Positions 1 to 10,193 of a DNA stretch of 45,612 nucleotides are shown here, piece by piece. The notes beneath the pieces are model-generated. The model was not told the DNA's origin and ran no database searches. It worked only from the letters and a program-made list of their open reading frames with translations. The DNA is from Bradyrhizobium canariense. GTDB taxonomy: Bacteria > Pseudomonadota > Alphaproteobacteria > Rhizobiales > Xanthobacteraceae. Numbering within the stretch: position 1 is the first letter of the stretch; the number at the start of each line of letters is the position of its first letter. The DNA lies in assembly GCF_019402665.1 (NCBI RefSeq), contig NZ_VSST01000097.1, forward strand, positions 1 through 45,612, read 5' to 3'. A program made the translations under genes and the position numbers.

Positions 1-579
1 CGCGTGATCATCTCGACCTACCAGGCCGCCTCCGGCGCCGGCGCCGCCGCCATGGACGAGCTGGTCGAGTCCACCCGCGCCAACCTCAACGGCCAGGTTT
101 ATACGCCGAAAGTGATGCCGCATCCCTACGCCTTCAACCTCTTCAACCACAACACGGCGATCGACCCCGACACCGGCTACAACGACGAAGAGACCAAGGT
201 CATCAACGAAACCCGCAAGATCTTCGAGGACGACAAGATCGCGATCGGCGTCACCTGCGTCCGTGTGCCGGTGCTGCGGGCTCATTGCGAAGCCATCACC
301 TTCGAATGCGAGAAGCCGATCAGCGAGGATCAGGTCCGTGCCATCATGGCGCGAGCGCCCGGCGTCAAGGTCGTCGACGACCGTGCCAAGAACTACTTCC
401 CGATGCCGATCGACGCCACGGGCCAGGACGACGTCCTGGTCGGCCGCATCCGCAAGGACCTCAGCGACCCCTCCGGGCATTCGATCTCGATGTTCGTGGC
501 AGCGGACCAGTTGCTCAAGGGCGCTGCGCTCAATGCAGTGCAGATCGCGGAGCTCTTGCCGCAGCGGGTGATGGCGTAA
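1..579 (+). CDS. asd: Aspartate-semialdehyde dehydrogenase, C-terminal part
   Basis: This enzyme reduces aspartyl-4-phosphate to aspartate-4-semialdehyde with NADPH, the shared step towards lysine, diaminopimelate, threonine and methionine in the cytosol. The reading frame is open from the first base, so the gene begins outside the window; about 190 of the usual 340 or so residues are visible. The visible part opens with the conserved STYQAASGAG segment and contains the dimerisation domain with CVRVPVLRAH, where the family's substrate-binding Arg and catalytic His lie. The catalytic Cys lies upstream of the window. The stop codon is followed within 10 bases by a perfect palindromic repeat, and queA converges from the other side. 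No frameshift is seen. The identification is firm; only the N-terminus is missing. Confidence 0.95.
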   Translation, partial: RVIISTYQAASGAGAAAMDELVESTRANLNGQVYTPKVMPHPYAFNLFNHNTAIDPDTGYNDEETKVINETRKIFEDDKIAIGVTCVRVPVLRAHCEAITFECEKPISEDQVRAIMARAPGVKVVDDRAKNYFPMPIDATGQDDVLVGRIRKDLSDPSGHSISMFVAADQLLKGAALNAVQIAELLPQRVMA

Positions 580-588
580 CGGGAGGTG

Positions 589-680
589 CGTAGGGTGGGT
601 TAGCGACAGCGTAACCCACCACTGTCTCTACCGCGTAAACAGAAGCGGTGGGTTACGCCTTACGGCTAACCCACCCTACG
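589..680. repeat. Palindromic intergenic repeat, two nested stems
   Basis: Bases 589-604 and 665-680 are perfect reverse complements (16 of 16), and inside them 609-620 and 647-658 pair perfectly (12 of 12). The two stems resemble each other in sequence (both carry a GTGGGTTA core), so the element looks like two copies of a short unit. It fills the gap between the convergent genes asd and queA, and its right arm contains the queA stop codon (676-678). I recall this GTAGGGTGGGTTAGC-type repeat as widespread in Bradyrhizobium. It may act as a terminator for both genes, but no U-run follows either stem. Confidence 0.85.
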
Positions 681-1746
681 GCGCCCGAAACAACAAACAC
701 GCATCGCCATAGGAATAGAACCGATAGCCGGTCGCGATCGCATGCGCATAGGCCTGCCGCATCGCATCGAGCCCGGAGAACGCCGACACCAGCATGAACA
801 GTGTCGACTTCGGCAAATGGAAATTGGTCAGCAGAACATCGACGGCGCGGAAGCGATAGCCCGGGGTGATGAAGATCGACGTCTCGGCGGCGAACGGCTC
901 AAGGGTGCCGTCCTCGCTGGCTGCGCTTTCGAGCAGGCGCAACGACGTGGTGCCAACCGCGATGATGCGGCCGCCGGTCTTGCGCGCGGTGTTGAGCCGC
1001 TCCGCCGTCTCGGCCGAGAGCGTGCCCCACTCGGCGTGCATCTTGTGGCCTTCGGTGTCGTCCACTTTCACCGGCAGGAAGGTCCCTGCCCCGACATGCA
1101 GCGTGACGCGGTTGATGCCGACGCCGCGCGCGTGCAGCGCCTGCTCCAGCGCGGGCGTGAAATGCAGGCCGGCTGTCGGCGCGGCAACGGCGCCTTCGTT
1201 CGCCGCGAACATGGTCTGGTAGTCGGCGAGATCCTGATCGTCGGGCGTGCGTTTCGAGGCGATGTAGGGTGGCAGCGGCGGGCTGCCGAGATCGGCGATG
1301 GCCTGATCCAGCGTCGGACCGTGGAACGAAAATGACAGCGTCACCTCGCCTTCCGCGCCCTTGGCCTCGACCTCGGCGTCGAGATGGCCAAGCAGGCAGA
1401 CCTTGCCCTCATTGCCGAAGCGGATGCGGTCGCCGGCTGCGAGTTTCTTGGCGGGCTTCACCAGCGCCTGCCAGCGCGAGCCGTCGAGGCGCTTGATCAG
1501 CGTCGCCTCGATCTTCGGCTCGGTCTCGCGGCCGATGCGACGGCCCTTCAATTGCGCCGCGATCACCTTGGTGTCGTTGACGACGAGCTGGTCGCCCGGC
1601 TTCAGCCATTGCGGCAGATCGGCGATGACCTGGTCGCGGAGCGTGCCGGGATCGACGACCAGCATCTTCGCGGAGTCGCGCGGGCTCGCCGGGCGCAATG
1701 CGATGCGCTCGGCGGGCAGGTCGAAATCGAAGAGATCGGTGCGCAT
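676..1746 (-). CDS. queA: S-adenosylmethionine:tRNA ribosyltransferase-isomerase QueA
   Basis: QueA transfers the ribosyl part of S-adenosylmethionine to preQ1 at position 34 of GUN-anticodon tRNAs, giving epoxyqueuosine in the cytosol. The 356-residue length fits the family. Visible signatures are the N-terminal MRTDLFDFDLPAERIALRP block, the DTKVIAAQLKGRR strand and the AAPTAGLHFTPALEQAL segment near the middle, followed by VGAGTFLPVK and the C-terminal TNFHLPKSTL block. It is the last gene of a minus-strand run that starts at coaD, but a 111-base palindromic repeat separates it from the preceding cyclophilin gene, so it may have its own promoter. Its stop codon lies inside another palindrome. 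The usual partner tgt is not beside it; asd is. The ATG start has only a weak ribosome site. Confidence 0.95.
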   Translation of the reverse strand: MRTDLFDFDLPAERIALRPASPRDSAKMLVVDPGTLRDQVIADLPQWLKPGDQLVVNDTKVIAAQLKGRRIGRETEPKIEATLIKRLDGSRWQALVKPAKKLAAGDRIRFGNEGKVCLLGHLDAEVEAKGAEGEVTLSFSFHGPTLDQAIADLGSPPLPPYIASKRTPDDQDLADYQTMFAANEGAVAAPTAGLHFTPALEQALHARGVGINRVTLHVGAGTFLPVKVDDTEGHKMHAEWGTLSAETAERLNTARKTGGRIIAVGTTSLRLLESAASEDGTLEPFAAETSIFITPGYRFRAVDVLLTNFHLPKSTLFMLVSAFSGLDAMRQAYAHAIATGYRFYSYGDACLLFRAP

Positions 1747-1770
1747 CTCGGGCTCACGGCCGTACAGTCA

Positions 1771-1881
1771 CTCCTCATCCTGAGGAGCGCGGAACGCGCA
1801 TCTCGAAGGATGAAGGCCCTGCTGCTGCAGCTCGGCCTTCATGGTTCGAGACGGCGCTACGCGCCTCCTCACCATGAGGAG
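1771..1881. repeat. Imperfect palindromic intergenic repeat
   Basis: This element lies between queA and the cytosolic cyclophilin gene, both on the minus strand. The ends CCTCATCCTGAGGAG (from 1773) and CCTCACCATGAGGAG (to 1881) are each nearly self-complementary, and 1805-1818 pairs imperfectly with 1834-1847. I recall the TTCGAGACGGCGC...CCTCACCATGAGG pattern as a multicopy Bradyrhizobium repeat. Unlike the other palindromes in the window it sits between genes of the same direction, where it could reduce read-through into queA. Confidence 0.75.
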
Positions 1882-1887
1882 AAACGC

Positions 1888-2352
1888 CTACTCCGCGTCA
1901 GCCGCCATCCGCGCCTTGACGATCTTGTCGGGGTTCTGCACGGGTTCGCCGCGCTTGATCTTGTCGACGTTCTCCATGCCCTCGGTAACCTTGCCCCACA
2001 CCGTGTACTGGTTGTCGAGGAAGCGGGCGTCGTCGAACACGATAAAGAACTGGCTATCGCCGGAATCCGGGCTGGCGGCGCGCGCCATCGAGGTGGTGCC
2101 GCGCACATGCGGCTCCTTGTTGAACTCGGCCTTCAGCTTCTTGCCGGAGCCGCCGGTGCCGGTGCCCTGCGGGCAGCCGGTCTGCGCCATGAAGCCGTCG
2201 ATCACGCGATGGAACACGATGCCGTCGTAGAAGCCCTCGCGCACGAGCTCCTTGATGCGCGCGACGTGGCCGGGCGCCAGATCAGGCCGCATCTCGATGG
2301 TAACGGGGCCCTGGGTGGTCTCGAGGATCAGTGTGTTTTCGGTGGCGCTCAT
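1888..2352 (-). CDS. Cytosolic cyclophilin-type peptidyl-prolyl cis-trans isomerase
   Basis: A 154-residue cyclophilin that catalyses cis-trans isomerisation of Xaa-Pro bonds. It has no signal peptide, so it should act in the cytoplasm. The catalytic block FHRVIDGFMAQTGC lies at residues 47-60 (F47, H48, R49, M56, Q58), followed by GTGTGG and by SQFFIVF near residue 100, which forms the hydrophobic pocket. The start ATG overlaps the stop of the upstream 141-residue gene by four bases (ATGA, 2349-2352), which implies translational coupling. A second, exported cyclophilin is encoded two genes upstream, so the pair serves both compartments. A ppiB-like name would fit, but I cannot fix the symbol. 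Confidence 0.93.
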   Translation of the reverse strand: MSATENTLILETTQGPVTIEMRPDLAPGHVARIKELVREGFYDGIVFHRVIDGFMAQTGCPQGTGTGGSGKKLKAEFNKEPHVRGTTSMARAASPDSGDSQFFIVFDDARFLDNQYTVWGKVTEGMENVDKIKRGEPVQNPDKIVKARMAADAE

Positions 2353-2774
2353 GCTCGTCTCTCTTGGGTTGGGGGTGAAGTCCTGTCAGGTGAAGATTTG
2401 CGGTTGCGAAACTGGATCGCGAATGGACGCCCTGCAGCGGCGCCGGCCATCGCATCGGTAAATGGCATCGGCGTGCAACGTTGCAATGCCTCCATCACCG
2501 CGACCCGGTATTGCAGCCGGTCCTCGTCGGAAGCCTCCGCGGATTCATAGGTAATCCTCGGGTGGCCCAGAATGTTTCCAGCCCGGTTAAAGCTCACGAC
2601 GACGGTGATGTCGATCGGGCGGGCCTTGGCGGCGGGCGGCGGCTTCCAGCAGGTGCGCAGATGCCGGAAGATGTCCTGGATGGTGTTGACCTGTGCGTCC
2701 TCGGCGATTGCGCCGGGGACGCCGAGCAGCAGCACCGCGGCAACCAGCAGGAGCTTGCCACAGGCGCGCGCCAT
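2349..2774 (-). CDS. Small exported protein with a TonB/TolA C-terminal-like domain
   Basis: This 141-residue protein begins with a clear signal peptide (residues 1-24: positive MARACGK, a Leu/Val-rich core, then GAIAED). The mature part has PIDITVVVSFNRAGNILGHP followed by a helix and TPMPF; this strand-helix-strand pattern resembles TonB/TolA C-terminal domains, but that is a visual match only. It carries two Cys in the mature chain (C42 and C100), possibly a disulphide in the periplasm. The frame is open far upstream, but the ATG at 2774, eight bases after the stop of the exported cyclophilin, fits the operon. It overlaps the next gene by four bases. The C-terminal tail is Ser/Pro/Arg-rich. 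The function is unknown; a periplasmic role beside the exported cyclophilin is an inference from position. Confidence 0.75.
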   Translation of the reverse strand: MARACGKLLLVAAVLLLGVPGAIAEDAQVNTIQDIFRHLRTCWKPPPAAKARPIDITVVVSFNRAGNILGHPRITYESAEASDEDRLQYRVAVMEALQRCTPMPFTDAMAGAAAGRPFAIQFRNRKSSPDRTSPPTQERRA

Positions 2775-2782
2775 CGCCTCTC

Positions 2783-3346
2783 CTACTTGATGTCGGAAGC
2801 GACCTGCACCTTCACCATCTTGTCGGGATCGGTGACGGTGCCGCCGCTTGATCCGGGAGGCGCCTTCTTCAGCTTGTCGACGACGTCCATGCCCTGCACG
2901 ACCTCGCCGATCACGGTGTACTGGTTGTCGAGGCTGCCGCCGTCGGCGAACATGATGAAGAACTGCGAATTGGCGGTGTCGACGCTGTCGCCGCGCCGGG
3001 CCATGCCGACGATGCCACGCGCAAAATGCACCTTGGAGAATTCCTGCTTCAGGTTCGGATATTTCGAGCCGCCGGTGCCGTTGAAGTTCTGACCGTCGCC
3101 GGTCTGCGCCATGAAGCCGTCCATGACGCGGTGGAACGGCACATTGTTGTAATAGCCCTCGCGCGCGAGCTGTTTGATGCGTTCGGCGTGCTGGGGCGCG
3201 AGGTCCGGCCTGAGCTTGATGACGATGCGGCCCTTGGTGGAGTCGATGACGATGGCGTTGGCCTTGTCGAGGCCGGCCGGCAAGGCTTGCGCGAAGGCCG
3301 GCACCGCGAACAGAACCGCGGCAAGAACTGCGAGAATTCGGATCAT
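2783..3346 (-). CDS. Exported cyclophilin-type peptidyl-prolyl cis-trans isomerase
   Basis: A 187-residue cyclophilin with an N-terminal signal peptide (residues 1-20, cleaved after AFA or AQA), so it should fold proteins in the periplasm. The catalytic block VPFHRVMDGFMAQTGDG lies at residues 69-85 (F71, H72, R73, Q81), with GTGG at 90-93 and SQFFIMF at 127-133. The GGAG ribosome site sits six bases before the ATG. It lies 41 bases downstream of coaD and eight bases before the next small gene, so the cluster is probably one transcript. Paired exported and cytosolic cyclophilins are a familiar arrangement in alphaproteobacteria. The C-terminus is slightly longer than in the cytosolic paralogue. 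Confidence 0.93.
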   Translation of the reverse strand: MIRILAVLAAVLFAVPAFAQALPAGLDKANAIVIDSTKGRIVIKLRPDLAPQHAERIKQLAREGYYNNVPFHRVMDGFMAQTGDGQNFNGTGGSKYPNLKQEFSKVHFARGIVGMARRGDSVDTANSQFFIMFADGGSLDNQYTVIGEVVQGMDVVDKLKKAPPGSSGGTVTDPDKMVKVQVASDIK

Positions 3347-3387
3347 GATAACTCCGGATCAGAGATGAGAAAGGAAACGCGCCGTTA

Positions 3388-3882
3388 TCAGGCGAATTTT
3401 GCCTTGAGCTGGGCCGCAACCAGCGGCGGGACGAAGGCCGAGACGTCCCCGCCCATGGCAGCGATCTGGCGCACCAAAGTGGCGGTGATCGGGCGGACCA
3501 TGGGAGAAGCCGGCAGGAAGACCGTATGCACCTCGGGCGCCATGGCCTCGTTCATGCCGGCGAGCTGCATCTCGTAGTCGAGATCGGTGCCGTCGCGCAG
3601 GCCCCGAATCATGATCGTCGCACCGTACTTGCGCGCCGATGTCACCGACAGGTCGTCAAACGTCACCGCTTCGAGCACGCAGCCGGCCTGGGCCGCCACC
3701 GGCCCGCAGACGTCATGGAGCATCTTCAACCGCTCCTCGGTCGAGAACAGCGGCTTCTTGCCGGGATGCACCCCGATCGCCACAACGAGCCTGTCGCACA
3801 GCGACACGCTGTGCCGGACCACGTCCAGATGGCCGTTGGTGATGGGGTCGAAGGAACCTGGATAGAAGGCAATGCGCGGCAT
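3388..3882 (-). CDS. coaD: Phosphopantetheine adenylyltransferase
   Basis: CoaD joins AMP from ATP to 4'-phosphopantetheine to make dephospho-CoA, the penultimate step of coenzyme A synthesis. The 164-residue length is typical. The nucleotidyltransferase motif TNGH is at residues 15-18 after YPGSFDP, and the second phosphate-binding block is PITATLVRQ (131-139), where many members have ISSTxVR. The frame stays open 79 codons further upstream, but the ATG at 3882 gives the family N-terminus MPRIAFYPGSFDP and is preceded by AGGA at a normal distance; the extension has no matching residues. It heads the minus-strand cluster coaD - cyclophilin - small exported protein - cyclophilin - queA. Confidence 0.96.
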   Translation of the reverse strand: MPRIAFYPGSFDPITNGHLDVVRHSVSLCDRLVVAIGVHPGKKPLFSTEERLKMLHDVCGPVAAQAGCVLEAVTFDDLSVTSARKYGATIMIRGLRDGTDLDYEMQLAGMNEAMAPEVHTVFLPASPMVRPITATLVRQIAAMGGDVSAFVPPLVAAQLKAKFA

Positions 3883-4130
3883 GGCCAACGTCCTACCGCG
3901 CCCGGCCCGGCCCGGCAAGCCGGTCAGGTTCCCTGGCGGTTTTTCCGCAAAACCGTGTCGGAATGGGCCGAATTGTTTCGTCCTGAGGGCGGCCACGAAA
4001 CAAAACGGAGCGCGAACGAAACCATTTCCCGGGTTCGCGAAGACGTCCGGAAACTGGCCATGGTTACTAATCCGGCCAACGAACGACGGGCCGCACACTG
4101 GGCGTAGCGGCCGCATCACAGGGGACTGTC

Positions 4131-4388
4131 ATGATCAAAGCTCTTTCGGCGATCGCCATCTCTGGGTGTGTTGCTGCCGCTCTCACCCTCCTGCCCGGCT
4201 TCGCCCCCACCGTCGAAGCGAGCGTGCCGCAACCGCTCGCCAAGAGCGACCGGCTCGACATCCGCACCATCGGCAAGGACTGCTCGCAGCAGGCCTGGCC
4301 GAATTTCGAGGCGTCCTGCCTTCGCCAGGCCGGCACCAAAGCCGACATCCGCGAGGCTCGCCTCGTGACCGCAAACCGCACTCCGTAG
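4131..4388 (+). CDS. Small exported protein with two cysteines
   Basis: An 85-residue protein with a strong signal peptide (residues 1-30, hydrophobic core AAALTLLPGFA, then VEASVP). The mature chain of about 55 residues holds two Cys, C51 and C63, in a GKDCSQQAWPNFEASCLR context. The spacing suggests one periplasmic disulphide. I recall similar short proteins in Bradyrhizobium, but no function. The start ATG is preceded by AGGGGA at 4122-4127. The gene is read away from coaD, and the 248 bases between them probably hold both promoters; kup follows on the same strand 142 bases later. It is more likely real than not because signal peptide, ribosome site and clean stop agree. Confidence 0.75.
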   Translation: MIKALSAIAISGCVAAALTLLPGFAPTVEASVPQPLAKSDRLDIRTIGKDCSQQAWPNFEASCLRQAGTKADIREARLVTANRTP

Positions 4389-4530
4389 CGGCGTCTGTCA
4401 GTTTCGCGTCAGGTAGCGACAAATCCCATAGATAAACCCCATGGATATTTGCGACGTCCCGTCGCAGACTGCCCGATGCTCGCGCCCGCCGGAATGACCC
4501 GTCGGCCGCGATCCCATCGAGGGGTCGCCA

Positions 4531-6441
4531 TTGTCCAGTACGCCTGCAGTCGCCTCCGGCCATCAACCTGATCCACTGCCGCTTGCAATGACCATGGGCG
4601 CCCTCGGGGTGGTCTATGGCGATATCGGCACCAGTCCCCTCTACGCCCTCAAGGAAGCCGCCAAGGCCGCCGCCCACGGCGGCACATTGACGAACGATGC
4701 CGTTCTGGGCGTTGCCTCGTTGATCCTCTGGGCGCTGTTGCTGATCATCTCGCTGAAATATGCGCTGTTGATTTTGCGCGCTGACAACCGCGGCGAAGGC
4801 GGCATCGTCGCCCTGCTGGCCTTGCTGCATGCCCGCAACGCCCAACCCGGTACTTGGCGCGCGCATCTGCTGGTCGTCGGCCTCGTCGGCGCCGCCCTGC
4901 TCTACGGCGACGGGGCGATCACGCCGGCGATCTCGGTGCTGTCAGCCATCGAAGGTCTGAAGGTCGACGCACCCTCGCTCGCGCCGGCGGTGGTGCCCGT
5001 GACCGTCGTCATCCTGATCGGACTGTTCATGATGCAGAAACAGGGCACCGGCTTCATCGGCCGCATCTTCGGACCGGTGATGCTGGCCTGGTTCTTCGTG
5101 CTGGCAGCGCTCGGCATCCACGGCATCGTCAAGGCGCCGGCGGTGCTGGCGGCGCTGAGCCCGCTCTATGCGTTCGACTTCCTGATCCACCAGGATTTTC
5201 ATGTCTCCTTCGCGATCCTGGGGGCCGCCTTCCTCGCGGTGACCGGCGGCGAAGCCATGTATGCTGACATGGGGCATTTCGGCCGCCTGCCGATCCGGCT
5301 GGCCTGGTTCGCGATCTGCCTGCCCGCGCTGGTGCTGAACTATTTCGGCCAGGCCGCGCTGCTGATCACCGACCCCTCCATGATCGAGAATCCGTTCTTC
5401 CAACTCTGCCCCGACGCCCTGCACTATCCGCTGGTCGCGTTCTCGGCGGTCGCGACCGTGATCGCCTCGCAGGCCATCATCTCGGGCGTGTTCTCGCTGA
5501 CGCAGCAGTCGATTCAGCTCGGTTTCCTGCCGCGCATGCAGATCCGTCACACCACGAGCGCAGCGATCGGCCAGATCTACGTGCCGTTGGTGAACTGGCT
5601 GCTCGCCGCCGCAACGCTCGGCGCCGTGCTGAGCTTCGGCAGCTCGGAGGCGCTGGCCGGCGCCTACGGCATCGCGGTGTCGCTGTTGATGGCGATCACC
5701 ACGCTGCTCGCTGCCCTGGTCGCGATCCAGTGGGGCTATTCGCCGTGGCTGGTGGTGGCCGTGAACGGCTTCTTCTTCGTGATCGACGTGATCTTCTTCT
5801 CGGCCAATTCGATCAAGCTGTTCGAGGGCGGCTGGTTTCCGCTGATGCTCGCGGGCTTCGTCGCTTTCCTGATGCTGACCTGGCGCAGCGGCGTGAAGCT
5901 CGTCGAAGCGGCACGCGCGAAGCTGCGCCAGCCCGAGGAGGATCTGATCGAAACCGCGGTCAACAAGTGCAGCGCCAGGCTGCCCGGCACCGCCGTGTTC
6001 CTGGCGTCGGCGCCGCGCGGCGTGCCGCTGGCGCTGACCCAGTTCGTCAAGCACAACCACGTGCTGCACGAGCGCATCGTCCTGGTCACCGTGCTGATCG
6101 AGGAGCTTCCTCACATCGACGACGAAGACCGCATCGAGGTGATCGAAATCATTCCCGGCATTACCCGCGTCGTTCTGCATTACGGGTTCATGCAGAACCC
6201 GACGATCTACGAAGGGCTGACCTTCGCCTGCCGCCACGGCAAGCTGCCCGGCATCGACCTCTCCGACATCACCTATTACGTCGGCCGCGAGACCATCATC
6301 CCGCGCGAGGACGTGCCGGGCATGTGGGTCTGGCGCGAAACCGTGTTCGCCTTCCTGCAGCGCAACGCCGAACGCTCCGCCGCGTTCTTCGGCGTGCCGA
6401 CCAAGCAGGTGGTGGAGTTCGGCACGGAGCTGGAGATTTAG
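4531..6441 (+). CDS. kup: Low-affinity potassium transporter Kup
   Basis: Kup is an inner-membrane potassium/proton symporter, the constitutive low-affinity potassium uptake route. The 636-residue length is normal. The family signature GVVYGDIGTSPLYAL lies close to the N-terminus in the first membrane segment, then come RADNRGEGGIVALLAL, LLYGDGAITPAISVLSA and GTGFIGRIFGPVMLAWF; about twelve hydrophobic segments are visible before the soluble C-terminal domain of roughly 180 residues. I chose the TTG at 4531 because GAGGGG stands at 4519-4524, six bases upstream, and no better start precedes the signature. The gene ends seven bases before a perfect palindromic repeat and converges on gyrA. Bradyrhizobium genomes often carry several kup copies, so this may be one of a set. 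Confidence 0.95.
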   Translation: MSSTPAVASGHQPDPLPLAMTMGALGVVYGDIGTSPLYALKEAAKAAAHGGTLTNDAVLGVASLILWALLLIISLKYALLILRADNRGEGGIVALLALLHARNAQPGTWRAHLLVVGLVGAALLYGDGAITPAISVLSAIEGLKVDAPSLAPAVVPVTVVILIGLFMMQKQGTGFIGRIFGPVMLAWFFVLAALGIHGIVKAPAVLAALSPLYAFDFLIHQDFHVSFAILGAAFLAVTGGEAMYADMGHFGRLPIRLAWFAICLPALVLNYFGQAALLITDPSMIENPFFQLCPDALHYPLVAFSAVATVIASQAIISGVFSLTQQSIQLGFLPRMQIRHTTSAAIGQIYVPLVNWLLAAATLGAVLSFGSSEALAGAYGIAVSLLMAITTLLAALVAIQWGYSPWLVVAVNGFFFVIDVIFFSANSIKLFEGGWFPLMLAGFVAFLMLTWRSGVKLVEAARAKLRQPEEDLIETAVNKCSARLPGTAVFLASAPRGVPLALTQFVKHNHVLHERIVLVTVLIEELPHIDDEDRIEVIEIIPGITRVVLHYGFMQNPTIYEGLTFACRHGKLPGIDLSDITYYVGRETIIPREDVPGMWVWRETVFAFLQRNAERSAAFFGVPTKQVVEFGTELEI

Positions 6442-6448
6442 CGCAATT

Positions 6449-6566
6449 CGTAGCCCGGATGGAGCGACTTGTCCGCCGTAGCTCGGAGAGCGAAGGCGGA
6501 AGTGCAATCCGGGACAGCCGTTCGAATGAAGAACCCGGATTTCGCTTGCGCTCCATCCGGGCTACG
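6449..6566. repeat. Perfect palindromic repeat between kup and gyrA
   Basis: The arms 6449-6466 and 6549-6566 are exact reverse complements (18 of 18, CGTAGCCCGGATGGAGCG). A second short stem is present inside (TCCGCC at 6472-6477 with GGCGGA at 6495-6500). The same GTAGCCCGGATG core recurs at 16872. It lies exactly between the convergent genes kup and gyrA, ending 13 bases from the gyrA stop codon, and may serve as a terminator or mRNA end-stabiliser for both. Confidence 0.88.
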
Positions 6567-6578
6567 AGGGGTGACGCA

Positions 6579-9323
<2,745 letters not shown>

Positions 9324-9695
9324 GGGGAAATCCGATGAGGTTTTATCTGGGAATCATATAGCGCATCGAGCCTCTGATAACCACCCTCGCGGGGATCTGG
9401 GAAGCGCTTTTTCCGCCTATTTTTCCAACAACTTAAGCCCTTGCGAGCGGTGCCTCGGGCAGCCCCCGCATCGGCCTTGCAAAATCGCCGGTAACACGTG
9501 GAAAACCGACCGGCGAGCTTGCCCCGTCAGCGCGTTTGCCAAGCCGCAATCCGAGCTCACCCCAAACATGAAGCGGGCCCGGAAATCCCGAGCCCGTCCT
9601 GCCGATTAGTGGGATTTTTTGACACGAGATGAGAAGCGCCGCCCACGCGGCCGGCGCCTCCGCATCGATATGCCTCGTTCTCAGAACGGAATCGC
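9324..9695. other. Intergenic region between gyrA and ssb
   Basis: These 372 bases carry no convincing gene. Both neighbours are on the minus strand, so the region should hold the end of the ssb transcript and the gyrA promoter. I see a GC hairpin at 9574-9596, listed separately, and T-rich patches near 9410-9425 and 9611-9618. The sequence AGAACGG occurs twice just beyond the ssb stop. No gyrA promoter could be fixed by eye. Confidence 0.5.
9574..9596 (-). terminator. Hairpin downstream of ssb, possible terminator
   Basis: CGGGCCCGG (9574-9582) pairs with CCGAGCCCG (9588-9596) at eight of nine positions around a five-base loop, roughly 100 bases beyond the ssb stop. On the minus strand the stem is followed by only a few scattered T residues, so intrinsic termination is uncertain. 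It may be a structural end of the ssb mRNA. Confidence 0.35.
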
Positions 9696-10193
9696 TCAGA
9701 ACGGGATGTCGTCGTCCATGTCGCTGTTGCGGCCACCGCCGCCGGCGGCAACGGGTCGCCGCGGCGCGCTGCTGACCGGACCGGAGGAGCCGAAATCGCC
9801 GCCCGGCTCGTCGCCGAAGCTGCCGCCTCCCCCGCCGCCACTACGGCCGTCCAGCATCGTCAGGGTGGAGTTGAAGCCCTGCAGCACGACTTCGGTCGAG
9901 TACTTTTCAACACCGCTCTGGTCGGTCCATTTGCGGGTCTGGAGCGCACCCTCGACGTAAATCTTGGCGCCCTTCTTCAGATACTGTTCGGCGACCTTGC
10001 AGAGCCCTTCATTGAAGATCACGACGCGGTGCCACTCGGTCTTTTCCTTGCGCTCGCCGGTCGCCTTGTCGCGCCAGGTCTCCGAGGTGGCGACGCTCAG
10101 ATTGGCGATCGGCCGCCCGTCCTGGGTGCGGCGGATTTCAGGATCCTTGCCGAGATTTCCAACCAGAATGACCTTGTTGACGCTTCCCGCCAT
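9696..10193 (-). CDS. ssb: Single-stranded DNA-binding protein
   Basis: SSB coats single-stranded DNA during replication, recombination and repair and recruits partners through its acidic tail. The 165-residue protein has the OB fold in residues 1-110 (VNKVILVGNLGKDPEIR, ATSETWRDKATGERKEKTEWH, YVEGALQTRKW), then a Gly-rich linker, and ends in DMDDDIPF, the conserved partner-binding tip. The start is the ATG at 10193 with GGAG-type sequence just upstream. A candidate LexA box lies at 10359-10373, 166 bases upstream. In many alphaproteobacteria ssb and uvrA are divergent neighbours; here two outer-membrane barrel genes lie between them. Confidence 0.97.
   Translation of the reverse strand: MAGSVNKVILVGNLGKDPEIRRTQDGRPIANLSVATSETWRDKATGERKEKTEWHRVVIFNEGLCKVAEQYLKKGAKIYVEGALQTRKWTDQSGVEKYSTEVVLQGFNSTLTMLDGRSGGGGGGSFGDEPGGDFGSSGPVSSAPRRPVAAGGGGRNSDMDDDIPF

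Noticed and set aside
676..1746. Absence of tgt beside queA as a sign of rearrangement
   Set aside because: queA and tgt are not always linked, and I cannot compare gene order without other genomes, so I do not treat it as a finding.
3883..4119. N-terminal extension of coaD by 79 codons
   Set aside because: The extension has no family similarity, and the ATG at 3882 gives the canonical CoaD start with a ribosome site.
4942..6507. A 521-codon open frame on the minus strand opposite kup
   Set aside because: It is His/Gln/Arg-rich, has no recognisable domain and covers the clear kup gene.
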